Positions 27,269 to 35,650 of a stretch of DNA of 64,000 nucleotides are shown here, piece after piece. The notes below the pieces were generated by a model. The model saw nothing but the letters and a program-made list of their open reading frames with translations. It did not search any database and had not been told where the DNA came from. A program made the position numbers and the translations under genes. Position 1 is the first letter of the stretch. Each line of letters begins with the position of its first letter. Source of the DNA: Pantoea sp. Ap-967 (lineage in GTDB: Bacteria > Pseudomonadota > Gammaproteobacteria > Pseudomonadales > Pseudomonadaceae); assembly GCF_011752565.1 (NCBI RefSeq), contig NZ_VWXK01000008.1, positions 62,001 through 126,000 on the forward strand, read 5' to 3'.

Positions 27269-28606
27269 TCAGAACTCGTGGTCAGCAGTATCCGGGTTCA
27301 GGTTGGCAATGCCCAGCTTGCCGGCGGCCTGCTCGATGGCGCCCGTCTGCTTGACCAGCGAGGCGATGGCATCGCGCACGATCTGGTTGCCGGCAGGGTT
27401 GTCGGCGGCGATCAGCTGGTCGTAGTGCTCGCCCTTGAGCGCGTGGTCGACCATGACCTGGATCTTGGCCTGGGTGGCGTCCAGGTCGGCCTTCAGGGTG
27501 CTGTCGGTCGCCGGGTCGGCCTTGGCCACCAGCGACGACAGGCTTGGGCCGCTCAGCTTGGTGCCGTCGACGCGGGTGTACTCGCCCAGGTAGACGTTGC
27601 GAATGCCCAGGGCATCGTAGAAGTGCGAGTAGTGGGTGTTGTCGCTGAAGCAGTCCTGCTCGTCTTCCGGCGAGTTGGCTTCCAGCGAAACCTTCATGCG
27701 CTCGCCGGCCAGTTCGCCCAGCGACAGGCTGCCCATGCCGAACAGCATCTTGCGCAGGCCATCGCTGGCAGGTTCTGCTTCCAGGGTGGCGCGGTAGTTG
27801 TCGGCGACGTTCGGCGCCCAGTTGCCGACCATCTCTTCGAGGTCCTTGACCAGCAGGTCGGTCACGGCCTTCAGGTAGGCGCGGCGACGGTCGTTGTGGC
27901 CGCCGGTGGCACCCTGGCCTTCGAGGTAGTCGGTGTACGGACGGTTGCCGGCGCCTGGGCCGGTGCCGTTGAGGTCCTGGCCCCAGAGCAGGAATTCGAT
28001 GGCGTGGTAGCCGGTGGCGACGTTGGCCTCGGAACCTGCCAGTTCATTCAGGCTGGCCAGCTTCTCGGGGGTGATGTCCTTGACGTCGACCTTCTCTTCG
28101 CCCACCTGGATCTCGGTGTTGGCGATGATGTTGGCGTTGGCCGCAGGGTTACCCAGGGCGTGCTCGTAGCTCTTGTCGACGTAGTCGATCAGGCCTTCGT
28201 CCAGCGGCCACGAGTTCACCTGGCCTTCCCAGTCGTCGATGATGGTGTTGCCGAAGCGGAAGGCTTCGCTCTGCAGGTACGGAACGCGCGCGGCGGCCCA
28301 GGCTTCCTTGGCGGCCTTCAGGGTGTCGTCGCCTGGCTTGGCGAGGAAGGCGTCGATCGCGGTTTGCAGGGTCTTGGCGGTGCTCAGCGAGTCGCTGTAT
28401 ACGGCAAAGACCATCTCGGCGTAATGCTTGACCACGGCCTTGCCGGCCGCTTCATCGACTGCGCCAGGGGCCGCAGCGGTGGTGCTGGCGGCAGCAGGTG
28501 CCTGGGCTTGCGGGGCGGCGGCCTTGTCGTCTTTGCCTTCACCGCAACCGGCGAGAGCGATGGCGATGGCCAGCAGACTGGCGGAGGCCAGAGGCATACG
28601 AATCAT
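27269..28606 (-). CDS. icmP: imelysin family lipoprotein, IcmP/IrpA-like
   Basis: 445 aa. The signal peptide ends AIALAGCGE, a lipobox, followed by an Ala/Pro-rich linker (AAAPQAQAPAAAS). The imelysin domain carries the intact GxHxxE motif in ATGYHAIEFLLWGQD, and the family segments NRPYTDY, DNTHYSHFYDALGIRNVYLG and CFSDNTHYS. These envelope lipoproteins are linked to iron acquisition (IrpA in cyanobacteria) and the PAO1 orthologue (PA4370 IcmP, from memory) was described as insulin-cleaving. The ATG at 28606 has AGGAAA upstream. A terminator follows, so it is transcribed apart from the di-haem unit although adjacent and with a similar upstream motif. Confidence 0.88.
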   Translation of the reverse strand: MIRMPLASASLLAIAIALAGCGEGKDDKAAAPQAQAPAAASTTAAAPGAVDEAAGKAVVKHYAEMVFAVYSDSLSTAKTLQTAIDAFLAKPGDDTLKAAKEAWAAARVPYLQSEAFRFGNTIIDDWEGQVNSWPLDEGLIDYVDKSYEHALGNPAANANIIANTEIQVGEEKVDVKDITPEKLASLNELAGSEANVATGYHAIEFLLWGQDLNGTGPGAGNRPYTDYLEGQGATGGHNDRRRAYLKAVTDLLVKDLEEMVGNWAPNVADNYRATLEAEPASDGLRKMLFGMGSLSLGELAGERMKVSLEANSPEDEQDCFSDNTHYSHFYDALGIRNVYLGEYTRVDGTKLSGPSLSSLVAKADPATDSTLKADLDATQAKIQVMVDHALKGEHYDQLIAADNPAGNQIVRDAIASLVKQTGAIEQAAGKLGIANLNPDTADHEF

Positions 28607-28681
28607 TATTGGTTTTCCTGCGTCGTGTGGTTGGACCAAGGGTTAGGCCGTGCGCCGTGGCACGCGAAACCGCAACATCAT

Positions 28682-28700
28682 GCGAAAGATTTGCATTTGC
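28682..28700 (-). promoter_or_regulatory. Fur-like motif upstream of icmP
   Basis: On the minus strand GCAAATGCAAATCTTTCGC matches the 19-base Fur consensus at 12 positions; its core TGCAAATcTTTCGCA is nearly palindromic. It lies 75 bases before the ATG. Shared with the site at 27081-27095. Confidence 0.4.
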
Positions 28701-28777
28701 TGTAAAGGGGCGCACGCGCAATTCATGTAAATGCGCGTCATGGCCTGTAACCATGGCGTGCAACCCGAAGTGCAGCG

Positions 28778-30829
28778 TTACAGCACGGACACCTGGTTGC
28801 GCTGCGCCTGCTTGAGGAAGTTGGTCAGTTCGCGCGAAGGCAAGGGTTTGCTGTAGTGGTAACCCTGACCCTCATGGCAGCCCTGGGCGATGATGTAGGT
28901 TTCCTGCTCGGCGCTTTCCACGCCCTCGGCAATCACCTGCATGCCCAGGCTTTTGCCCAGCTGGATGATGGCGCGCACGATGGTGGCGTCGTCATCGTCG
29001 TCGAGCAGGTCCTGGACGAAGCTCTTGTCGATCTTGATCTTGTCCAGCGGCAGCGACTTGAGGTAGCTGAGCGAGGAGTAGCCGGTGCCGAAGTCGTCGA
29101 TGGCGATCATCGCCCCGGAGCGGCGCAGGCTCAGCAGGTGCTGGGCGGCGGTGCTGATATCTTCCATCAGGCCGGTTTCGGTAACTTCCAGCTCCAGGCT
29201 GCGCGGTGGCAGGCGGTGCGCCTGCATCAGGTTGTTGACCACCCGTGGCAGCTCGTTGTGGTGCAACTGCACGGTGGACAGGTTGACCGCCATGCGCAGC
29301 TCGACGAACCCTAGGTCGTGCCATTCGCGCAGTTGGCGGCAGGCCTGGTCGAGTACCCACTCGCCGATGGCGATGATGCTGCCGTTCTGCTCGGCCAAGG
29401 GAATGAACTGGTCGGGCGGCACCATGCCCAGTTCCGGGTGCTGCCAGCGCAGCAGCGCTTCCACGCCGACCACGCGGTGGTCGCGGTAGCTGATCTGTGG
29501 CTGGTACACCAGGTACAGCTGGTTGCGCGGCAGGGCTTCGCGCAAGTCTTTTTCCAGCTCGCGGCGGCGGCGCATCTCGCTGTCGACGCTGGCGATGTAG
29601 AACTGGTAGCGGTTGCGCGAGCGGGCCTTGGCCAGGGTCATGGTCTGCTCGGCTTTTTGCAGCAGTTTCTCGGTGCTGTCGCCGTCTTCGGGGAACAGGG
29701 TGATGCCGATGGTGGCGCGCAGGCGGATTTGCTGGTGCTCGAAGCCGAATGGCACTTCCAGGTCGTCGAGAATGCTCTGGGCCAGTTCCGCGGCTTCGTA
29801 GGGCTGCTCGATATTGGCCTGAACCAGGGCGAACTGGTCACCGCCCAGCCGCGCCAGGGCGCCCAGGCGGCCACTGTGGGCGCGCAAGCGGTCGGCCAGG
29901 GCCAGCAGCAATTGGTCGCCCACCTGGTAGCTGAACTGCTCGTTGATGCCCTTGAAGTCGTCCAGGCCTACGCACAGCACGGCCACCCGATGTTGCAGGC
30001 GGCCGCCGTCGACCAGAATCTTGTCCAGTTGCTGCTGCAATTGCTGGCGGTTGGGCAGGCCGGTGAGGAAATCGTACTGGGCCATGCGCTGCAGGCTGTT
30101 CTCGGCTTCATGGCGCAGGTGGGTGTTGCGTTCGATCGAGGCCAGCAGTTGGTTGGCCGTGTTCACCCAGATGCCCAGTTCGTTCTTCTCGTGGCCCTTG
30201 AGCAGCGGGATCTGGTGCTGGCTGGGGCGGTCGGGGTTGATCTGGGTCAGGTGCTCGATGATCTTCGACAGCGGCTTGGTCAGCAGCCAGTGGTACACCA
30301 GGTACAGCACCAGGCCCATGGCCAGGGCGCGCAGCACGCCGGACACGAAGATGATGATCGCGTTGACCAGGAAGTCCTCGCCGTAGGAGGCGGTGTCGAG
30401 GGTGATGCTCAGGTCGCCGTAGTATTCGCTGTACGGGCCACGGCCGACCAGTTGGGTGGTGTAGGTGCGCTCCTGGCCAAGGAACAGGTCGGTGAGCCAA
30501 CGCATGGACATGTCCTGCAGCGGGCGGGATTTTTCCGCGAGCATGGTTTCGTTGGGGTGGCCGATCGAGGCCATGCGCACCGAGTCGTCCTGGAACAGGC
30601 CTTCCATCACCTGCATGCCCATTTCCCGGTCGAGGCTGTACACCGCCTGGGTGGAAGGGTCGCGGAACATGTCGAGGATGCGCTGGGCATCGTTGTTGAC
30701 GGCCTGGCGGGTCTTGTAGGTGTCGTAGACGATCTGCGCGCAGCTAAGGACGACGCCGACCGCCAGTGCCGAAAGAAGCACGACCCTGAGCAACTTGACC
30801 GATAAGCTGTTCCGCAATTCCAGCTTCAA
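28778..30829 (-). CDS. bifA: c-di-GMP phosphodiesterase BifA (degenerate GGDEF + EAL)
   Basis: 683 aa inner-membrane protein. A helix at about residues 9-30, a periplasmic sensor region, a second helix near IIIFVSGVLRALAMGLVLYLVYHW, a HAMP-like linker, then a GGDEF domain with the altered site LGGDQF and an EAL domain with EALLRW, NLS, TGLMEDI and DDFGTGYSSLSYL. The GGDQF signature and position beside sodB match BifA of P. aeruginosa and P. putida, whose EAL domain degrades c-di-GMP and promotes biofilm dispersal. I place the start at TTG 30829 because it gives the KLELRNSLSVKLLR N-terminus and follows AAGGAAA at good spacing; ATGs at 30862 and 30859 would add 10-11 residues. A FliA-like promoter lies upstream. 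Confidence 0.9.
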   Translation of the reverse strand: MKLELRNSLSVKLLRVVLLSALAVGVVLSCAQIVYDTYKTRQAVNNDAQRILDMFRDPSTQAVYSLDREMGMQVMEGLFQDDSVRMASIGHPNETMLAEKSRPLQDMSMRWLTDLFLGQERTYTTQLVGRGPYSEYYGDLSITLDTASYGEDFLVNAIIIFVSGVLRALAMGLVLYLVYHWLLTKPLSKIIEHLTQINPDRPSQHQIPLLKGHEKNELGIWVNTANQLLASIERNTHLRHEAENSLQRMAQYDFLTGLPNRQQLQQQLDKILVDGGRLQHRVAVLCVGLDDFKGINEQFSYQVGDQLLLALADRLRAHSGRLGALARLGGDQFALVQANIEQPYEAAELAQSILDDLEVPFGFEHQQIRLRATIGITLFPEDGDSTEKLLQKAEQTMTLAKARSRNRYQFYIASVDSEMRRRRELEKDLREALPRNQLYLVYQPQISYRDHRVVGVEALLRWQHPELGMVPPDQFIPLAEQNGSIIAIGEWVLDQACRQLREWHDLGFVELRMAVNLSTVQLHHNELPRVVNNLMQAHRLPPRSLELEVTETGLMEDISTAAQHLLSLRRSGAMIAIDDFGTGYSSLSYLKSLPLDKIKIDKSFVQDLLDDDDDATIVRAIIQLGKSLGMQVIAEGVESAEQETYIIAQGCHEGQGYHYSKPLPSRELTNFLKQAQRNQVSVL

Positions 30830-30909
30830 TGGGGTTTCCTTAATCCATGCGCATGGCATCATTTTGCCATTAACGTTGGCAATACACTATCGGCCTACCA
30901 TGGGAAGTG

Positions 30910-30936
30910 TATCGGTTGCCCGACCCTGCAACTTGA
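30910..30936 (-). promoter_or_regulatory. FliA (sigma-28)-like promoter of bifA
   Basis: On the minus strand TCAAG (30936-30932), 15 bases, then ACCGATA (30916-30910), one mismatch from GCCGATA. It is about 80 bases before the start codon. The same TCAAG-N15 spacing is found before mcpG. Confidence 0.5.
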
Positions 30937-31025
30937 GTGCGCGCTGCCAAACTTCCAGAGGTTTGATGTTAGCGCGCTATACGGGCTGAGCAAGCAAAAC
31001 CGTGTTGGCCTGCTTGCGGGCACAG

Positions 31026-31056
31026 GCACAAAAAAACCCGGCACAGGGCCGGGTTT
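31026..31056 (-). terminator. intrinsic terminator of sodB
   Basis: Read on the minus strand, AAACCCGGCC, loop CTGT, then GCCGGGTTTTTTT. It lies 22 bases after the sodB stop. Confidence 0.85.
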
Positions 31057-31077
31057 CTTGGGTCAGGGCTGAACGAA

Positions 31078-31674
31078 TCAGGCCTTGAAGGTGTTGCCTT
31101 CGAACTGCTCGGCCACGAAGGCCCAGTTGACCAGGTTCCAGAACGCCTCGACGTACTTAGGACGCACGTTGCGGTAGTCGATGTAGTAGGCGTGTTCCCA
31201 GACGTCGCAGGTCAGCAGCGGGGTGTCGCCGCTGGTCAGCGGGCAGCCGGCGCCGATGGTGCTGGCCAGGGCCAGGGAACCGTCAGCCTTCTTCACCAGC
31301 CAGCCCCAGCCGGAACCGAAGGTGCCGACCGAAGTCTTGGTGAACTCTTCCTTGAACTTGTCGAAGGAACCGAATGCGGCGTTGATGGCCTCGGCCAGGG
31401 CGCCAGTTGGCTGGCCGCCGCCGTTTGGCGACAGGCAGTTCCAGTAGAAGGTGTGGTTCCAGACTTGAGCGGCGTTGTTGAAGATGCCGCCCGAAGAGCT
31501 CTTGACGATCTCTTCCAGGGTCTTGCCTTCGAATTCGGTGCCTGGGACCAGGTTGTTCAGGTTCACGACATAGGTGTTGTGGTGCTTGTCGTGGTGAAAC
31601 TCCAGGGTTTCCTTGGAGATGTGCGGCTGCAGGGCATCGTGGGCGTACGGCAGCGGCGGCAATTCAAAAGCCAT
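31078..31674 (-). CDS. sodB: superoxide dismutase, Fe type
   Basis: 198 aa. Begins [40 protein letters not shown], with the first metal histidines in this segment; the second is in [12 protein letters not shown], and the last pair of ligands in [29 protein letters not shown] and GSGWGWLV are typical of FeSODs. It converts superoxide to oxygen and hydrogen peroxide in the cytoplasm. AGGAGATC precedes the ATG. It follows bifA's upstream region in opposite order to transcription, i.e. sodB reads toward bifA, as in PAO1 (PA4366-PA4367, from memory). Confidence 0.97.
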   Translation of the reverse strand: MAFELPPLPYAHDALQPHISKETLEFHHDKHHNTYVVNLNNLVPGTEFEGKTLEEIVKSSSGGIFNNAAQVWNHTFYWNCLSPNGGGQPTGALAEAINAAFGSFDKFKEEFTKTSVGTFGSGWGWLVKKADGSLALASTIGAGCPLTSGDTPLLTCDVWEHAYYIDYRNVRPKYVEAFWNLVNWAFVAEQFEGNTFKA

Positions 31675-31898
31675 GGTGGATCTCCTGATTCAGGTCTGTT
31701 TGCGGTTTGCGCAAGGCCGATCACGGGCGGCCCGATATACGTCGGCGAGTTTTTACTCTTTGCGACGCAGGGGCTGGATCATAGCACCGGGCCCGACGCA
31801 TAACCACGCAACAAACATAGGGAATAGAGGTTCCAGAGCGGTTGGGGCGAGCCGACCGGTGGTGTATGCCGTAAGCCTTTCAGCGCCTGGGAGATCGA
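31675..31898. other. gene-free stretch upstream of sodB
   Basis: With the REP doublet at 31899-32030 this gap is 358 bases. I see the sodB ribosome site but no convincing promoter boxes, RNA or small gene. AGTTTTTACTC near 31750 is AT-rich and may be part of the sodB promoter. Confidence 0.5.
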
Positions 31899-32030
31899 GC
31901 GCCGCCCGCGCGGCGCATCGCAGGCAAGCCTGCTCCTACATCTGTTTCGGGCCAATCAATGCTGTGCCATTGGCGCAGGCGTCCAATGTAGGAGCAGGCT
32001 TGCCTGCGATGCGCCGCGCCAGCGGCGCTC
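31899..32030. repeat. REP doublet, GCAGGCTTGCCTGC core
   Basis: GCGGCGCATCGCAGGCAAGCCTGCTCCTACAT and the inverted copy are 50 bases apart, with complementary outer parts (GAGCGCCG...CGGCGCTC). It is the only pair in the window with this core. Confidence 0.8.
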
Positions 32031-32032
32031 AT

Positions 32033-32632
32033 TCACCCAAATACCAACTGCGCCGCCACGGCAAACATCATCACCGCCACCATCAGGTCCAACAACCGCC
32101 AGGTGGCCGGGCGGGCCAACCACGGCGCCAGCCACGCCGCGCCGATCGCCAGGGTCGAGAACCACAGCAGCGAGGCACTGGCGGCACCGGCCACGTAGGC
32201 GCCGGGCACGGTTTGCTGGGCGCCCAGCGAGCCAATCAGCAGCACGGTGTCGAGGTAGACATGGGGGTTGAGCAGGGTCACCGCCAGGGCGCTGAGCAGC
32301 ACCGCCCGGCGTGACCGCATGCCCTGGCCCTCCTGGTGCTGCAGACTCTGCTTCGAGCAGGCGCTGCGCAGCGCCTTGGCGCCGTACCAGATCAGGAACA
32401 CCGCGCCGCCCCAGCGGGCGATGGCCAGCAGCGTCGGGTTGTGCGCCAGTACCGTGGCCAGGCCGAACACCCCGGCCGCGACAAGGATGGCATCGCAGAC
32501 GATGCACAGCGCCGCCACCGGCAGGTGGTGTTCACGGCGCAGGCTCTGGGCGAGGACGAAGGCGTTCTGCGCGCCGATGGCCATGATCAGGCCGAAGGCC
32601 ACCAGCATGCCGTTGATATAGCTTTGCCACAT
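32033..32632 (-). CDS. argO: LysE/ArgO family amino acid exporter
   Basis: 199 aa, six membrane helices. The start MWQSYINGMLVAFGLIMAIGAQNAFVLAQSL and TLLNPHVYLDTVLLIGSLG are LysE family signatures. ArgO exports arginine and, in relatives, lysine or canavanine. It is divergent from an ArgP-type LysR regulator across a 105-base gap, the standard pairing in which ArgP activates the exporter in response to arginine. The start at 32632 gives the family N-terminus. Confidence 0.9.
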   Translation of the reverse strand: MWQSYINGMLVAFGLIMAIGAQNAFVLAQSLRREHHLPVAALCIVCDAILVAAGVFGLATVLAHNPTLLAIARWGGAVFLIWYGAKALRSACSKQSLQHQEGQGMRSRRAVLLSALAVTLLNPHVYLDTVLLIGSLGAQQTVPGAYVAGAASASLLWFSTLAIGAAWLAPWLARPATWRLLDLMVAVMMFAVAAQLVFG

Positions 32633-32737
32633 GGCACAGGCTCCCGAAAATAAACAGCCAGAAAAGATGCTGGCCATTGTCGCCATGGCGGCTGTATAAG
32701 AAAAACAAATAACGCTCACCCCACATTAGGAAAATCG

Positions 32738-33628
32738 ATGTTCGACTACAAGTTGCTGGCCGCCCTCGCGGGGGTGGTCGAGCAGGGTGGTTTCGAGCGC
32801 GCCGCCCAGGTGCTGGGGCTGTCGCAATCGGCCATTTCCCAGCGCATCAAGCTGCTTGAGGCGCGGGTTGGCCAGCCGGTACTGGTGCGCGCCACGCCGC
32901 CAAGCCCCACTGAAGTGGGCCGGCAACTGCTCAACCATGTGCAGCAGGTGCGCCTGCTCGAACGCGACCTGCAGCGCCAGGTGCCGGCGCTGGACGAGGA
33001 GGGGCTGCCCGAACGCCTGCGCATCGCTCTCAACGCCGACAGCCTGGCCACCTGGTGGGCTGGCGCAGTCGGGGCGTTCTGCGCCGAGCAGCAGTTGCTC
33101 ACCGACCTGGTGGTGGAGGACCAGGAAGTGGGCCTCAAGCGCATGCGGGCCGGCGAAGTGGCGGCCTGCCTGTGTGGCAGCGAGCGGCCGGTGGCCGGCG
33201 CACGCAGCTTGCCATTGGGCGCCATGCGCTATCGGGCCCTGGCCAGCCCCGGGTTCATGGCGCGCTATTTCCCACAGGGTTTCGACGCCGGGCGCCTGGC
33301 CCGCACGCCGGCCATCGTCTATGGCCCGGACGACTTCCTGCAGCACCGCTACCTGGCATCGCTGGGCATTCAGGACGGTTTCCTGCATCACCTGTGCCCA
33401 TCGTCCGAAGGCTTCCTGCGCATGACCGAGGCCGGCCTGGGCTGGGGCCTGGTGCCCGAGTTGCAGGCCCGCGAGCAGTTGGCCAGCGGGCAACTGGTGG
33501 AAATTTGCGCCGATACCCCTATCGATGTGCCGCTGTACTGGCATCATTGGCGCAACGGCGGGCACCTGCTCGCGCAACTGACCGAACACCTGCGCGCCAC
33601 CGCGCACCACTGGCTGGTGCCGTTGTAG
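32738..33628 (+). CDS. argP: LysR-type regulator ArgP (IciA)
   Basis: 296 aa. The N-terminal winged helix-turn-helix is FERAAQVLGLSQSAISQRIKLLEARVGQPVLVR, followed by the effector domain with RIALNADSLATWW, the ArgP signature. In E. coli ArgP binds arginine or lysine and controls argO and lysine genes. It is divergent from the argO-like gene and presumably controls it. The ATG at 32738 follows AGGAAAA. Name is based on family signature plus gene pair. Confidence 0.9.
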   Translation: MFDYKLLAALAGVVEQGGFERAAQVLGLSQSAISQRIKLLEARVGQPVLVRATPPSPTEVGRQLLNHVQQVRLLERDLQRQVPALDEEGLPERLRIALNADSLATWWAGAVGAFCAEQQLLTDLVVEDQEVGLKRMRAGEVAACLCGSERPVAGARSLPLGAMRYRALASPGFMARYFPQGFDAGRLARTPAIVYGPDDFLQHRYLASLGIQDGFLHHLCPSSEGFLRMTEAGLGWGLVPELQAREQLASGQLVEICADTPIDVPLYWHHWRNGGHLLAQLTEHLRATAHHWLVPL

Positions 33629-33673
33629 CGGCGGCTGGCGTCTGTTGCATCTGAAATCTAGGCGGAGTCATAC

Positions 33674-34669
33674 ATGCAAATTCTGGTCACCGGCGCGAGC
33701 GGCTTCATTGGCGGGCGCTTTGCGCGCTTTGCCCTGGAGCAGGGCCTGAAGGTGCGGGTCAGCGGCCGGCGCGCCGAGGGGGTCGAGCACCTGGTCAAGC
33801 GTGGGGCGCAGTTCATTCCCGGCGACCTGGGCGACCCGGAGCTGGCCCGGCGCCTGTGCCAGGGCGTCGAGGCGGTGGTGCACTGCGCAGGCGCGGTGGG
33901 CAATTGGGGGCGTTACCAGGACTTCCACCAGGGCAACGTGGTGGTGACCGAGAACGTGGTTGAAGGCTGCCTGAAAGAGCACGTTCGGCGCCTGGTGCAC
34001 CTGTCGTCGCCGTCGATCTACTTCAACGGCCGCGCCCGCCTGGATGTTCGCGAAGACCAGGTGCCGCGGCGTTTCCACGACCACTATGCACACACCAAGT
34101 ACCTGGCCGAGCAGAAGGTGTTCGGCGCCCAGGAGTTCGGCCTGGAAGTGCTGGCGCTGCGCCCGCGCTTCGTGACCGGCGCAGGCGATGCCAGCATTTT
34201 CCCACGGCTGATGCAGATGCAGCGCAAGGGCCGCGTGGCGATCATCGGCAACGGCCTGAACAAGGTCGACTTCACCAGCGTGCACAACCTCAATGATGCC
34301 CTGCTCAGCGCGCTGTTCGCCGACGACCGGGCGTTGGGCCACGCCTACAACATCAGCAACGGCCAGCCGCTGCCGCTGTGGGACGTGGTCAACTACGTGA
34401 TGCGCCAGATGAACCTGCCCCAGGTCACCCGCTACCGCCCCTATGGCCTGGCCTACAGCCTGGCAGCGTTGAACGAAGCCGCCTGCCTGCTCTGGCCCGG
34501 GCGCCCGCAGCCCACGCTTTCGCGCCTGGGCATGCAGGTGATGAGCCGGGATTTCACCCTGGACATCAGCCGCGCCCGCCAGTACCTGGACTACCAGCCC
34601 AAGGTCAGCTTGTGGACGGCGCTGGATGAATTCTGCGCCTGGTGGAAGCATCAGCCGCCGGGGCAGTGA
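33674..34669 (+). CDS. NAD-dependent epimerase/dehydratase (3-beta-HSD-like SDR)
   Basis: 331 aa. Extended SDR: NAD-binding GASGFIGG at residues 8-15, catalytic Ser in LVHLSSPSIYF, and YAHTKYLAE giving the YxxxK dyad. Segments RPRFVTGAGDASIFPRLMQ and FTSVHNLNDALLSAL are typical of the 3-beta-hydroxysteroid dehydrogenase/OleD branch. The substrate is unknown; oxidised sterol-like or acyl compounds are acted on by relatives. AGGCGGAG precedes the ATG. It stands between argP and a membrane coiled-coil gene, with no evident pathway link. Confidence 0.85.
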   Translation: MQILVTGASGFIGGRFARFALEQGLKVRVSGRRAEGVEHLVKRGAQFIPGDLGDPELARRLCQGVEAVVHCAGAVGNWGRYQDFHQGNVVVTENVVEGCLKEHVRRLVHLSSPSIYFNGRARLDVREDQVPRRFHDHYAHTKYLAEQKVFGAQEFGLEVLALRPRFVTGAGDASIFPRLMQMQRKGRVAIIGNGLNKVDFTSVHNLNDALLSALFADDRALGHAYNISNGQPLPLWDVVNYVMRQMNLPQVTRYRPYGLAYSLAALNEAACLLWPGRPQPTLSRLGMQVMSRDFTLDISRARQYLDYQPKVSLWTALDEFCAWWKHQPPGQ

Positions 34670-34756
34670 ACCCGGGCGGCAGAAGATGGTCATCAGTGCG
34701 CCGCGTGAGCGGTTTATAATCATGTCTCTTTGCTACCACCGCGGTTGAAGCCCCCT

Positions 34757-35578
34757 ATGCGCAACGATGCCCACGACGATTTCGATGATGTGCCCACCTT
34801 GCGGGCCGGAACTCCCGATGACGACGAGCTGCTGCCCGCGCACGTTTCGCGCAGCCGCAAGAAGGCCGCCAAGCCGGCCAGCACCGGCCCGCTGTGGGCG
34901 TTGCTGGCGGCGTCGTTCATAGCCCTGGCCGGGTTGGGCTGGTGGAGCTTCCAGCAGATCTCGCTGATGGAGCAGCAACTGGTCGCCACCCAGGAAAGCT
35001 TTGCCCGTATCAGTGAGGAGGCGGCTGGGCGGCTGCAGGCGATCAGTGGCAAGGTCGATGCCAGCGAGTCGTCCAGCACCACCGGTAGCGAGGCGTTGAA
35101 GCTGCAGATTCGCCAGTTGCAGGCGAGCCTGGCCGAGCAGGGCAAGCAGCAGCAGGGCGTGGCGGGGCAGGCCGGTGACCTGGGCAAGCGCCTGGAGCAG
35201 GTGCTGGCCGATACCCGCGAGCAGCAGAAGGCCGTGACCGAGTTGCAAACCCAGTTGCAGGCGCAGTTGAAGGCGGTCAATGGCGAACTGGCCGCGTTGA
35301 AGTCGGGCCAGGTGGACGGTGGCAAGCTCGATGGCCAACTGAAAAGCCTGAACGATGACGTGGCGGCGCTGAAGAAGCAGGGCGGCCAGAAAGCGGCCAT
35401 CGAAAGCCTTGAGCAGGATGTGCTGGTGCTCAAGACCCAGATGGAGAACCGCACGGCGTCCGGGAGCGGGGCCACGGTGCAGGAATTCGATGCGTTTCGT
35501 GGGCAGACCACGCGCAACCTGAATACCCTGCAGAGCCAGATTCAGAACTTGCAACAGCAGATTAACGCTCGGCCTTGA
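34757..35578 (+). CDS. membrane-anchored coiled-coil protein
   Basis: 273 aa. An acidic, cytoplasmic N-terminus (RNDAHDDFDDVPTLRAG), a basic patch (SRSRKKAAKP), one membrane helix (GPLWALLAASFIALAGLGWWSF) and then about 200 periplasmic residues of predicted coiled coil rich in Gln, Leu, Ala and Lys (LKLQIRQLQASLAEQGKQQQ, LQTQLQAQLKAVNGELAAL). No enzymatic motif is visible; automated names such as ATPase seem unjustified. The architecture resembles single-pass cell-envelope scaffold proteins. ATG 34757 is chosen over TTG 34730. An identifiable ribosome site is weak. A REP hairpin follows. Confidence 0.8.
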   Translation: MRNDAHDDFDDVPTLRAGTPDDDELLPAHVSRSRKKAAKPASTGPLWALLAASFIALAGLGWWSFQQISLMEQQLVATQESFARISEEAAGRLQAISGKVDASESSSTTGSEALKLQIRQLQASLAEQGKQQQGVAGQAGDLGKRLEQVLADTREQQKAVTELQTQLQAQLKAVNGELAALKSGQVDGGKLDGQLKSLNDDVAALKKQGGQKAAIESLEQDVLVLKTQMENRTASGSGATVQEFDAFRGQTTRNLNTLQSQIQNLQQQINARP

Positions 35579-35594
35579 GAGCACCTGAGGCTTC

Positions 35595-35640
35595 TTCGCG
35601 GGGCAAGCCCGCTCCTACAGGAGCGGGCTTGCCCCGCGAA
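35595..35640. repeat. REP collapsed hairpin, 21-nt perfect stem with 4-nt loop
   Basis: Arms 35595-35615 and 35620-35640 are exact reverse complements around TACA. The two units are fused through CTCCTACAGGAG, unlike spaced doublets elsewhere. It lies between convergent genes. Confidence 0.9.
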
Positions 35641-35650
35641 GGGGCCAACA

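Noticed and set aside
34757..35578. ATPase annotation for the coiled-coil membrane protein
   Set aside because: No Walker motif or any nucleotide-binding signature is present; only a membrane helix and coiled coil.
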